From JAIVGZ01 sp964552205 (GTDB lineage: Bacteria > Pseudomonadota > Gammaproteobacteria > Natronospirales > JAIVGZ01): a stretch of DNA of 15,650 nt. Below are positions 1 through 6,316 of this stretch, in pieces. How positions within the stretch are numbered: position 1 is the first letter of the stretch; every line of letters starts with the position of its first letter. Both the position numbers and the translations under genes were made by a program. The stretch covers positions 1 to 15,650 of the forward strand of contig CAZKFT010000043.1 of NCBI GenBank assembly GCA_964552205.1, in the 5' to 3' direction. The notes beneath the pieces were generated by a model. The model saw only the letters and a program-made list of their open reading frames with translations. It did no database searches and was not told where the DNA came from.

Positions 1-1089
1 AATCTGCTATGGCGCTCGCCATCGGCAGTGGCTCTGGAGTTTTCACCCCCGGGTCGCATGCAGCCTGGCGAGACCGTGTTCCGGCGCGACCAATATGCAC
101 TTGGGGAGGTATTCCGCACAGGTCTAACCATCCTGTGGGATACCGGGGAGGAGGGCACCGAACCAGTCTTGTATCACTTCATGGTTGCGGAATCTCTGGA
201 TTCCTACCTGGCGCAGGTGGGGCGTTTCCGTGCCAACCTTTTCTGGTGGTTTGGGCTGGTGTTCGCTACACTCATTATTTCCCAACTATTCATCTTGCGC
301 CGGATGCTGCACCCGCTCCGGGATTTGGCGGGTGAGGTGGCCGCTGTGGAGTCAGGACGGCAAGATCTGGTCCGCGACAACTATCCTCGGGAGTTGTCAC
401 GATTGGCTGGGAATCTCAATGCGCTTATTCGGAATGAAAGAGGTCACCTGGAGCGCTATCGGAATACGCTGGGCGACTTGGCGCATAGCCTCAAGACACC
501 TCTTGCCGTGATACAGATTTCCCTGGAGGAGAAACAGGGTTCCGATCAATCTGAACTGATTGCACGACAGGTTGAGAGAATGAATGAGATTGTCCGATAT
601 CAGTTGCAGCGCGCAAGTGCTGTTGGCAATGAAACCTTCGGCCGCGCGGTTGTCGTTGCACCCCAGGTTGCGGATTTGGTGAATTCAATGGGCAAGGTCT
701 ATTCGACCCGGCAGATTTCATTCGACACGGAGCTTGATGCTGAGGCCGTCTTCCTGGGTTCACGCGGTGACCTGTTGGAAATGATGGGTAATCTCATGGA
801 CAACGCATGTAAATGGACGGAGTCAAGGGTGCGGGTCCGCGTCTCCACCTTGGGAGAGCGTGGCGTTGAGCTGGTTGTGGAGGACGACGGGCCCGGTATC
901 GATACGCAACACCATGCTGCGGTTCTGAACCGTGGAACTCGGGCTGATGAGTCGGTAGCAGGGCAAGGGATAGGATTGGCAGTGGTTCGAGACATCGTGC
1001 AACAGTATGGTGGCACGCTGGAGCTGTCGCGGTCAGAATGGGGCGGTCTGAAGGTCGTCATCAAATTCTGCGATAATCCTCGACCATGA
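1..1089 (+). CDS. phoQ: PhoQ-like sensor histidine kinase (5' end outside window)
   Basis: This is the C-terminal part of a membrane sensor kinase that would phosphorylate a PhoP-type response regulator, presumably encoded just upstream outside the window. The frame is open from base 1 and encodes LLWRSPSA before the first in-frame start-like codon (GTG at 28). That WRSPS segment is typical of the PhoQ sensor domain, so the gene is cut by the window edge and does not start at 28. In order it shows the end of the periplasmic sensor, a membrane segment at about 238-297 (FWWFGLVFATLIISQLFIL), a HAMP linker, and a HisKA H-box LGDLAHSLKTPLAVIQ with the phospho-accepting His at 484-486. The ATPase follows, with an N box (MGNLMDNACKW, near 782-815), a G1 box DDGPGID (near 883-903) and a G2 box GQGIGLAVV (near 961-987). 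The wording around the H-box and the YPREL..L..NLN linker resembles PhoQ more than other kinases. Its TGA overlaps the next ATG by 3 bases (ATGA), indicating translational coupling. Confidence 0.88.
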   Translation, partial: NLLWRSPSAVALEFSPPGRMQPGETVFRRDQYALGEVFRTGLTILWDTGEEGTEPVLYHFMVAESLDSYLAQVGRFRANLFWWFGLVFATLIISQLFILRRMLHPLRDLAGEVAAVESGRQDLVRDNYPRELSRLAGNLNALIRNERGHLERYRNTLGDLAHSLKTPLAVIQISLEEKQGSDQSELIARQVERMNEIVRYQLQRASAVGNETFGRAVVVAPQVADLVNSMGKVYSTRQISFDTELDAEAVFLGSRGDLLEMMGNLMDNACKWTESRVRVRVSTLGERGVELVVEDDGPGIDTQHHAAVLNRGTRADESVAGQGIGLAVVRDIVQQYGGTLELSRSEWGGLKVVIKFCDNPRP

Positions 1090-1889
1090 ATGATTCAAAT
1101 CAATCCGCCCGGCGTTGGTGGGGCGCTTACGACCTGGAAATCGGCCAGCTCGGCCATTGGCGCATCGGTCCCCTGAGTCTGCATGTGCACAGACGCGCCT
1201 CCGAGTGGCTGGTAGCGTGGGAATCGAAGGGAGACCCCAAGGAAGAAACCACTGAGATCAAAGTTCCCACCGAGGGCGCACTGCCGGTGGATGCGACTGT
1301 GAACCGATTCCCGGTCCAAGCGACCAATGGGCCGGTGACCTTGATGCCGAGGCTCGCTGACAGACCCGTGATTATCAAACCCGAAACGCCTCTTTACGTC
1401 CCTGGCGGCGAGAGGGTGACGCTATTCATCGGCAGCCCTGTCTGGGTGGATGTCGCGGTAGGTAAGCCACCGCGGTCGCTGCTGGAGGTGGAGGCCTACC
1501 GCACGACCGACACCTGGTTCGGACCCAATACCCGACAGGGTGAACTGTGCTACGCGAGCAAAACACTTGCGCGGCTGAATTTGGAGGACTGTACAGTCCG
1601 GCCACACAGGGCGATCACTGCGGTTGAGGTGCAGAACAATGCAGATGAGTCCTTGCTCATAGAACTGCTCCAGCTACCCGCGCCACTCCTCGCACTTTTT
1701 GCGACGGAAGAGAATGTGCTATGGACTCAATCCGTCACACTGACGCGTGAGGATTCCGGCAATCAAACCTCATTGAAAATTTCGAACGCACCGCACCCGG
1801 AGGGTGGGGTACTGACACGCTTGGCGGAACCACGGCAGGCGCAGGGTGGGAATATCGTGTTTCAGGCATTCAGTAAGCTATTCGGGTGA
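1086..1889 (+). CDS. DUF432-like conserved hypothetical protein
   Basis: This gene encodes a 267-residue protein of unknown function. I see no signal peptide and no membrane helix, so it is probably cytoplasmic. The sequence is rich in alternating hydrophobic residues and prolines, which suggests a mostly beta fold. Recognisable stretches are WWGAYDLEIGQ (residues 11-21), KPETPLYVPGGERVTLFIGSPVWV (about 98-121, with the PGG turn) and a central TDTWFGPNTRQGELCYAS (about 141-158). The pattern of 'conditions for use, beta-rich, before an MscS gene' and the W.GP..R.GELCYA segment suggest the DUF432 family, but this assignment comes from memory of the family and is tentative. The start codon lies in an ATGA overlap with the kinase stop, and the MscS gene follows 9 bases after its stop, so the three genes are very likely one transcript. 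Context suggests a role linked to the channel or the sensor. No catalytic motif is visible. Confidence 0.8.
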   Translation: MNDSNQSARRWWGAYDLEIGQLGHWRIGPLSLHVHRRASEWLVAWESKGDPKEETTEIKVPTEGALPVDATVNRFPVQATNGPVTLMPRLADRPVIIKPETPLYVPGGERVTLFIGSPVWVDVAVGKPPRSLLEVEAYRTTDTWFGPNTRQGELCYASKTLARLNLEDCTVRPHRAITAVEVQNNADESLLIELLQLPAPLLALFATEENVLWTQSVTLTREDSGNQTSLKISNAPHPEGGVLTRLAEPRQAQGGNIVFQAFSKLFG

Positions 1890-1898
1890 GGGTGAGCG

Positions 1899-2765
1899 AT
1901 GGACTTTTTTGCTGAGATTCTGCAGTTCATTTCGAGCGAAAGAGGGTTCAGCCTGTTGAGGGGAGGCATCATCCTTGTCGTCGGCTTGGTCATCGCATCG
2001 CTAGCAGCCAGAGCTGCAAAGCGGGTTGCAATGAAGTATTTCGATGCGCAACGGGCCATGTTGGCGCGCCGCCTCATCTACTACTCGGTCCTTGTTCTGA
2101 CCTTGGTTTCTGTTTTGCACGAACTTGGCTTCAGCTTGACCGTGCTATTGGGTGCAGCTGGCGTCCTGTCGGTTGCCATAGGTTTTGCTTCGCAGACGTC
2201 AGCGTCGAACCTGATTTCCGGACTTTTTCTGATTGCGGAGAAGCCGTTCGTGATCGGAGATGTGATCACCGTAGGGCAAACCACCGGTGAGGTGCTATCC
2301 ATTGATTTACTTTCAGTGAAGCTGAGGACATTCGACAATCTTTTCGTGAGGGTGCCGAATCAGACCCTGATACAGTCCGAAATCACGAATTTGTCCCGCT
2401 TCCCGATTCGGCGTTACGACTTGTTGGTCGGGGTTGCCTACAAGGAAGATCTCGACAAGGTGCGCAAGGTGCTTGAGCAAGTAGCCGATGCCAACCCCTT
2501 GTCGCTTGAGGATCCGCAACCCCTGATCCTGTTTTTGGGATACGGTGATTCCTCGTTGAATCTGCAGCTATCCGTTTGGGCCAAGCGGGAGAACTGGTTG
2601 CAGTTGCGCAATACGATTCCTACCGAGGTGAAAAAAGCGTTCGACCAGGCAGGTATCGAGATACCGTTCCCACACCTGTCGATTTATACCGGCGAGGTGA
2701 CGAAGCCTTTCCCGATCGCCGTCAGAACAGTAACGGATGGGCGCGAGGAACCTGCGTCGAGCTGA
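1899..2765 (+). CDS. MscS-family small-conductance mechanosensitive channel
   Basis: The 288-residue inner-membrane channel should open under membrane tension to release solutes during hypo-osmotic shock. Three membrane segments are visible: TM1 at about 20-40, TM2 at about 58-78, and a glycine/alanine-rich pore helix TM3 at about 80-113 (LLGAAGVLSVAIGFASQTS). The MscS signature follows directly (NLISGLFLIAEKPFVIGDVI, about 104-123). The beta domain with VRVPNQTLIQSEITNLSR and the alpha/beta domain ending at GIEIPFPHLSIYTG complete the fold. The length is close to that of the minimal three-helix MscS type. The start is ATG, with GGTGAG (1891-1896) just upstream, overlapping the end of the preceding gene's spacer. 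The last 27 or so codons, a variable tail beyond the conserved IPFP motif, overlap the 3' end of the opposite-strand pyruvate kinase gene. Confidence 0.95.
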   Translation: MDFFAEILQFISSERGFSLLRGGIILVVGLVIASLAARAAKRVAMKYFDAQRAMLARRLIYYSVLVLTLVSVLHELGFSLTVLLGAAGVLSVAIGFASQTSASNLISGLFLIAEKPFVIGDVITVGQTTGEVLSIDLLSVKLRTFDNLFVRVPNQTLIQSEITNLSRFPIRRYDLLVGVAYKEDLDKVRKVLEQVADANPLSLEDPQPLILFLGYGDSSLNLQLSVWAKRENWLQLRNTIPTEVKKAFDQAGIEIPFPHLSIYTGEVTKPFPIAVRTVTDGREEPASS

Positions 2766-4159
2766 AATCCCTGGACCAGCAGGAGGCGTGAACCCTCCGG
2801 TGCCAGGTCGAGGTCTTGGGCAGCCTGCACTGCCAGTTCGGCTGGATCATCCAGAGCCGTTTCCTCCACGCGAACTGGTACCAGTCCCCAGCAAAGCCGC
2901 AGACGCCGGCACACGGCCGGGTCAGCTGTGAGTGCGATGATAGGGGCGGCAGGGCGTGCCGAAGACATGACAGACGCAGAAAGGCCGGTGCGCGAGACAA
3001 CAACGATGGCGCGAACAGCCAGGTCCCTGGACAACTGGGCGGTGGCGGTGGCCAGTGCCTCCGCGACTGAATCCTCACTCTGCTCCCTCTCGATGGTCCC
3101 AAATGCACCCTGAGACCAAAGCCAGCCCTCTGATTGTCGTGCAATCCGATCCATCATTGAAACGGCAGCTACGGGGTGGGCTCCTGAAGCGGTCTCTGCC
3201 GACAGCATGATGGCGTCTGCGCCGCTCATGACAGCATGGGATACATCTGAGACTTCCGCACGGGTAGGGCGCGCGTCCTGGATCATTGACTCGAGCATCT
3301 GGGTCGCGACAATCACGGGCTTGTGATGCCGTCGTGCATGCCTGACCAAAAGGTCCTGCGCTACCGGTACCTGTTCTGGTAGCAGTTCCACACCAAGATC
3401 ACCCCGGGCCACCATGACCGCATCGCTGGCCTCCAGAATGGCATCGAAGTTCTGCAATGCCTCGGGCTTCTCGATCTTGGCAACGATTCCAGCGGTAGAT
3501 GAAGCATTGTCGACAATGCTTCGGAGTGACAACACGTCATCTGCACTGCGCACAAAAGACAACGCGAGCCAGTCGACACCCAGATCCAACGCAAAGCGGG
3601 CGTCCGCCACATCCTTTTCCGTCAGTGAGGGCGCCGATACCGCGGAGTCAGGCAGATTGATTCCCTTCCGGTCCTTGAGGATGCCACCATGTTTAACCCG
3701 GCAGCAGATTTCCGTACCCTCAATCGTCAGGACCTCAAGCTCCAGCTTTCCATCGTCCAACAGGATGCGGCCCCCGGGCCTTACATCGTTTACGATGCCC
3801 TCGTAAGCAGACGGAATCAGTTCTTCCGTACCTGTGACATCCCGAATGGTGACGACGATCTCGGACCCATCCGTCAGCGTGACCGCGCCGTCACGCACAC
3901 GCCCGACGCGGATTTTGGGTCCACAAAGGTCGGCGAGTATTGCGGGATCCATCCCTGTGCGGGCAGCAGACGACTTAATCCTCGCGAATGTGGCTGCGTG
4001 CTCATCATGCGAGCCGTGGGAGAAATTCAGTCGGAACACATCGACACCCTGTACCAGCAGGGCATCCAGGACCTCATCAGAAGATGAGGCAGGACCTACT
4101 GTGGCGACGATACGCGTGCGCCGTCGTTTCAATAACGGCACGCGCGTCTCGATGGCCAA
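2684..4159 (-). CDS. pyk: Pyruvate kinase (TTG start)
   Basis: This enzyme converts phosphoenolpyruvate and ADP to pyruvate and ATP, the last glycolytic step, in the cytoplasm. At 491 residues it is slightly longer than most bacterial enzymes. The N-terminal RRRTRIVATVGPAS, the FRLNFSHGS loop (43-50), DLCGPKIRVG (77-86), and the active-site signature IVAKIEKPEAL with catalytic Lys228 and metal ligand Glu230 are all present. The second metal ligand is Asp254 in ARGDLG, and VATQMLESM (284-292) and the DAIMLSAETA segment follow. The C-terminal domain (about 355-480) ends in QGFQLDAGSSRPSVTVL, then a 12-residue tail. No ATG lies near the expected N-terminus, and a TTG at 4159-4157 sits 8 bases after a perfect AAGGAG, so TTG is the supported start. 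The gene is third in an nfeD-slipin-pyk run, 5 bases after the slipin stop. Its 3' end overlaps the mscS gene on the other strand by 82 bases. Confidence 0.95.
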   Translation of the reverse strand: MAIETRVPLLKRRRTRIVATVGPASSSDEVLDALLVQGVDVFRLNFSHGSHDEHAATFARIKSSAARTGMDPAILADLCGPKIRVGRVRDGAVTLTDGSEIVVTIRDVTGTEELIPSAYEGIVNDVRPGGRILLDDGKLELEVLTIEGTEICCRVKHGGILKDRKGINLPDSAVSAPSLTEKDVADARFALDLGVDWLALSFVRSADDVLSLRSIVDNASSTAGIVAKIEKPEALQNFDAILEASDAVMVARGDLGVELLPEQVPVAQDLLVRHARRHHKPVIVATQMLESMIQDARPTRAEVSDVSHAVMSGADAIMLSAETASGAHPVAAVSMMDRIARQSEGWLWSQGAFGTIEREQSEDSVAEALATATAQLSRDLAVRAIVVVSRTGLSASVMSSARPAAPIIALTADPAVCRRLRLCWGLVPVRVEETALDDPAELAVQAAQDLDLAPEGSRLLLVQGFQLDAGSSRPSVTVLTAIGKGFVTSPV

Positions 4160-4164
4160 GCGCC

Positions 4165-4920
4165 TTACTCCTTGTTCAGCTTTTTCAACAACGGCGTGAT
4201 GAGATCCAACGGCAGCGGGAAGATGATGGTCGAGTTCTTCTCGCTCGCAATGTCGGAGAGGGTTTGCAGGTAACGGAGCTGTAGTGCCTGCGGCGCAGTC
4301 GCCAGCTCCTTTGCGGCCTTTACGAGCATCTCTGCGGCCTGTTGCTCACCTTCAGCGTGGATGACCTTGGCGCGACGTACGCGTTCGGCCTCGGCTTGGC
4401 GAGCGATGGCTCGCACCATTGTTTCATTGATATCAACATGTTTGATCTCGACATTCGCGACCTTTATGCCCCACGCATCAGTGTGTTCGTCGAGGATGGC
4501 CTGGATATCGGTGTTCAACTTGTCGCGTTCCGATAGCATCTCGTCCAGGTCATGTTGTCCAAGCACTGACCGCAAAGTGGTCTGGGCAAGTTGGCTGGTC
4601 GCCTCCAGATAGTGTTCAACCTGGATGATTGCACTCTTGGGATCGACGACGCGGAAGTACAATACAGCATTGACCTTGACTGAGACGTTGTCCCGCGAGA
4701 TGACGTCCTGAGAGGGGACGTCCATGACTATGGTGCGAAGGTCAACCCTTACCATTTGCTGGATTCCCGGGATGACAATAATCAGTCCTGGGCCTTTGAC
4801 CTTCCAGAAGCGCCCCAGCATGAATATTACGCCGCGCTCATACTCACGCAGCACCTTGAAAGCGCTGAAGATGAGAACAACGAGGAAACCCGCGGCGAGA
4901 AAGAAAAATTGTCCGAACAT
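4165..4920 (-). CDS. Slipin / stomatin-like SPFH-domain membrane protein
   Basis: The 251-residue protein has one N-terminal membrane segment (about 3-23, FFFLAAGFLVVLIFSAF), then an SPFH/Band-7 domain. That domain begins with REYERGVIFMLGRF (25-38) and includes GPGLIIVIPGIQQMVRVDLRT and the RDNVSVKVNAVLYFRV segment. A charged, coiled-coil-prone helix (about 168-205, RQAEAERVRRAKVIHAEGEQ) precedes a hydrophobic C-terminal patch (residues 230-245, around TIIFPLPLDLI). Slipins form oligomers in lipid microdomains of the inner membrane. In the archaeal PH1510/PH1511 pair, the NfeD-type protease cleaves its stomatin partner in a C-terminal hydrophobic patch; the patch here is the equivalent candidate site. 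The gene lies 11 bases downstream of the NfeD gene, the classic pairing. The ATG start has AAGGAG at 4933-4928, overlapping the NfeD stop, with 7-base spacing. Confidence 0.93.
   Translation of the reverse strand: MFGQFFFLAAGFLVVLIFSAFKVLREYERGVIFMLGRFWKVKGPGLIIVIPGIQQMVRVDLRTIVMDVPSQDVISRDNVSVKVNAVLYFRVVDPKSAIIQVEHYLEATSQLAQTTLRSVLGQHDLDEMLSERDKLNTDIQAILDEHTDAWGIKVANVEIKHVDINETMVRAIARQAEAERVRRAKVIHAEGEQQAAEMLVKAAKELATAPQALQLRYLQTLSDIASEKNSTIIFPLPLDLITPLLKKLNKE
4168..4173 (-). promoter_or_regulatory. Ribosome binding site for pyk, inside the slipin stop region
   Basis: AAGGAG forms the last two sense codons of the slipin gene (Lys-Glu), followed directly by its TAA. It stands 8 bases before the TTG start of pyk, which is a good spacing and decides in favour of TTG. 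Ribosomes finishing slipin would cover this site, so translation of the two genes is probably coupled. Confidence 0.75.
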
Positions 4921-4927
4921 GATGCTA

Positions 4928-4933
4928 CTCCTT
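4928..4933 (-). promoter_or_regulatory. Ribosome binding site for slipin, overlapping the nfeD stop
   Basis: The sequence TAAGGAG merges the TAA stop of the NfeD gene with an AAGGAG Shine-Dalgarno site 7 bases before the slipin ATG. The same stop-plus-SD layout recurs at the slipin/pyk junction. It implies coupled translation and supports the chosen slipin start. Confidence 0.75.
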
Positions 4934-6290
4934 ATGACTGCTCTTCAGGTGTGACATTGAGGTGGAGTCCTTCGACATTCAGAACCCGCAATTTTTGTCC
5001 CGCCGAGACCGGCCTGTCCGAGGTGGCGTTCCAGATTTCCCCGTGCATGCGCACCTTGCCTTCGCGTTCGAAGCTGCCCACGGCGACGGCAATTTCGGTG
5101 AGAATCTGTTCTTCTCCGGTGACCACCGGTTGCCGTCGGGCCTTCAACACCAGTGTGAGTGTCGCCAGCAGGATACCGCCGGCGAACAAGGCCACCGCGC
5201 CAATCAGGGATGTAGACACGCCATAACCCGGTACATCAGTGTCAAGCAACATGATAGAACCGATAACGAGCGCGACAATACCTCCGAACCCGAGTGCCCC
5301 AAAACTCGGCACAAGTGTCTCCGCAACGATGAGCACCACTCCCACCAGTAGCAATGCCAGCCCTACGTAGTTGATGGGCAGCAACTGAAGTGCGTAGGCG
5401 GCGACCAAGAGGCAGATTACTCCTACGACTCCGGGCACTATCGCTCCCGGACTGTAACCCTCAAGCAGCAGGCCATACAGGCCGATGATTAATAACAGGT
5501 ATGCGACACTCGGATTGGTGATCGTGGCCAGCAGCCGATTTCTCCAGTCCGGCTCGATGTGTTCCACCTGCAACCCAGCGGTTTGCAGTACAACGGCGCC
5601 ACCAGCCGTTTTCACCTGGCGACCGTCGGCTGCCAGCAACAATGCGTCCATGTCCTCGGCAATCAGGTCGATGACATTGTCGCTGAGCGCATCCGAGGCG
5701 GTCAGACTTGCTGCTTCGCGAACGGCTTTTTCGGCCCATTCCGCGTTGCGCCCACGTAACTCCGCCAGGCCGCGAATGTAAGCTACGGCATCGTTCACTG
5801 CTTTCAAAGAGCCTGCATCCTGAGGTTGCGTTCTTGGCTCGGGTTCGTCTTCACCGTTGTCGTCCTCACGATCCGGGGACGGAGTGCCGCCTCCAATCGC
5901 GACCGGTGTCGCGGCGCCGAGGTTGGTGGCGGGCGCCATGGCAGCAACATGACTGGCATAAAGCATATAGGTCCCTGCGCTAGCTGCCCGTGCGCCACTT
6001 GGGGCCACCCAGGTGATGACCGGGACAGGGGAGGCCAATGTGGCCCGAATGATGTCACGCATGGCAGTGTCCAGACCGCCTGGCGTGTTGAGTTGCAGGA
6101 CTATAACGGGTGCTCCCCGCTCGGCTGCTTCGGCCAAGCCCCGGATATAGTAGTCCGCCGTTGCTGGCCCGATGGCATCGTCTATGGTGAGAATGACTGC
6201 CCGGTTACCAGGGTCGGCATCGGTTCCTGCGAATATGCCAAGGCCCAAAGCGATGGCAAGTACGCCCAGCACAAGTCTTATCCGCTTCAT
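4932..6290 (-). CDS. nfeD: NfeD family membrane-bound ClpP-class serine protease
   Basis: The 452-residue protein belongs to the long NfeD type. It has a signal peptide (MKRIRLVLGVLAIALGLGIF), a ClpP-class protease domain (about 30-220), several membrane helices (about 260-280, 284-302, 305-325, 330-350, 360-383) and a C-terminal NfeD/OB-fold domain (about 388-446). The probable Ser-Lys catalytic dyad is Ser104 in ARAASAGTYML and Lys163 in AGSLKAVNDAVAYIR, by comparison with the archaeal PH1510 protease. LNTPGGL (67-73) precedes it. Between the two lies an acidic, proline-rich loop (about 136-160), common in this family. The frame stays open for 57 codons upstream of 6290, but that stretch is arginine/proline-rich, overlaps the divergent gene, and would bury the signal peptide, so I use the ATG at 6290. 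It is the first gene of the nfeD-slipin-pyk run. It probably cleaves the slipin partner and acts in membrane quality control. Confidence 0.93.
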   Translation of the reverse strand: MKRIRLVLGVLAIALGLGIFAGTDADPGNRAVILTIDDAIGPATADYYIRGLAEAAERGAPVIVLQLNTPGGLDTAMRDIIRATLASPVPVITWVAPSGARAASAGTYMLYASHVAAMAPATNLGAATPVAIGGGTPSPDREDDNGEDEPEPRTQPQDAGSLKAVNDAVAYIRGLAELRGRNAEWAEKAVREAASLTASDALSDNVIDLIAEDMDALLLAADGRQVKTAGGAVVLQTAGLQVEHIEPDWRNRLLATITNPSVAYLLLIIGLYGLLLEGYSPGAIVPGVVGVICLLVAAYALQLLPINYVGLALLLVGVVLIVAETLVPSFGALGFGGIVALVIGSIMLLDTDVPGYGVSTSLIGAVALFAGGILLATLTLVLKARRQPVVTGEEQILTEIAVAVGSFEREGKVRMHGEIWNATSDRPVSAGQKLRVLNVEGLHLNVTPEEQS

Positions 6291-6296
6291 GGGTCC

Positions 6297-6302
6297 ATTA
6301 TA
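6297..6302 (-). promoter_or_regulatory. Candidate -10 box for nfeD (leaderless geometry)
   Basis: A perfect TATAAT lies on the minus strand, followed by GGACCC and then the ATG at 6290. With usual spacing the transcript would begin at or one base before the start codon. No good -35 hexamer or TG extension is visible, and no Shine-Dalgarno site lies in the preceding 20 bases. The call rests on the hexamer and its position only. Confidence 0.45.
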
Positions 6303-6304
6303 GA

Positions 6305-6310
6305 TACAAT
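6305..6310 (+). promoter_or_regulatory. Candidate -10 box for the PlpD-like gene (leaderless geometry)
   Basis: TACAAT (five of six consensus bases) lies six bases before the ATG at 6317, mirroring the nfeD -10 box two bases away on the other strand. No clear -35 or Shine-Dalgarno sequence accompanies it. If it is used, the mRNA would start at or next to the start codon. Confidence 0.35.
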
Positions 6311-6316
6311 TGGCTG

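Noticed and set aside
28..1089. Start of the histidine kinase at GTG 28
   Set aside because: The frame is open to base 1 and encodes the PhoQ-typical WRSPS segment before 28, so the gene is cut by the window edge.
2782..2798. GGAGG/CCTCC hairpin with 7-base loop after mscS as a terminator
   Set aside because: The stem is only 5 bases, no T run follows, and it lies in pyk coding sequence; not enough for a terminator call.
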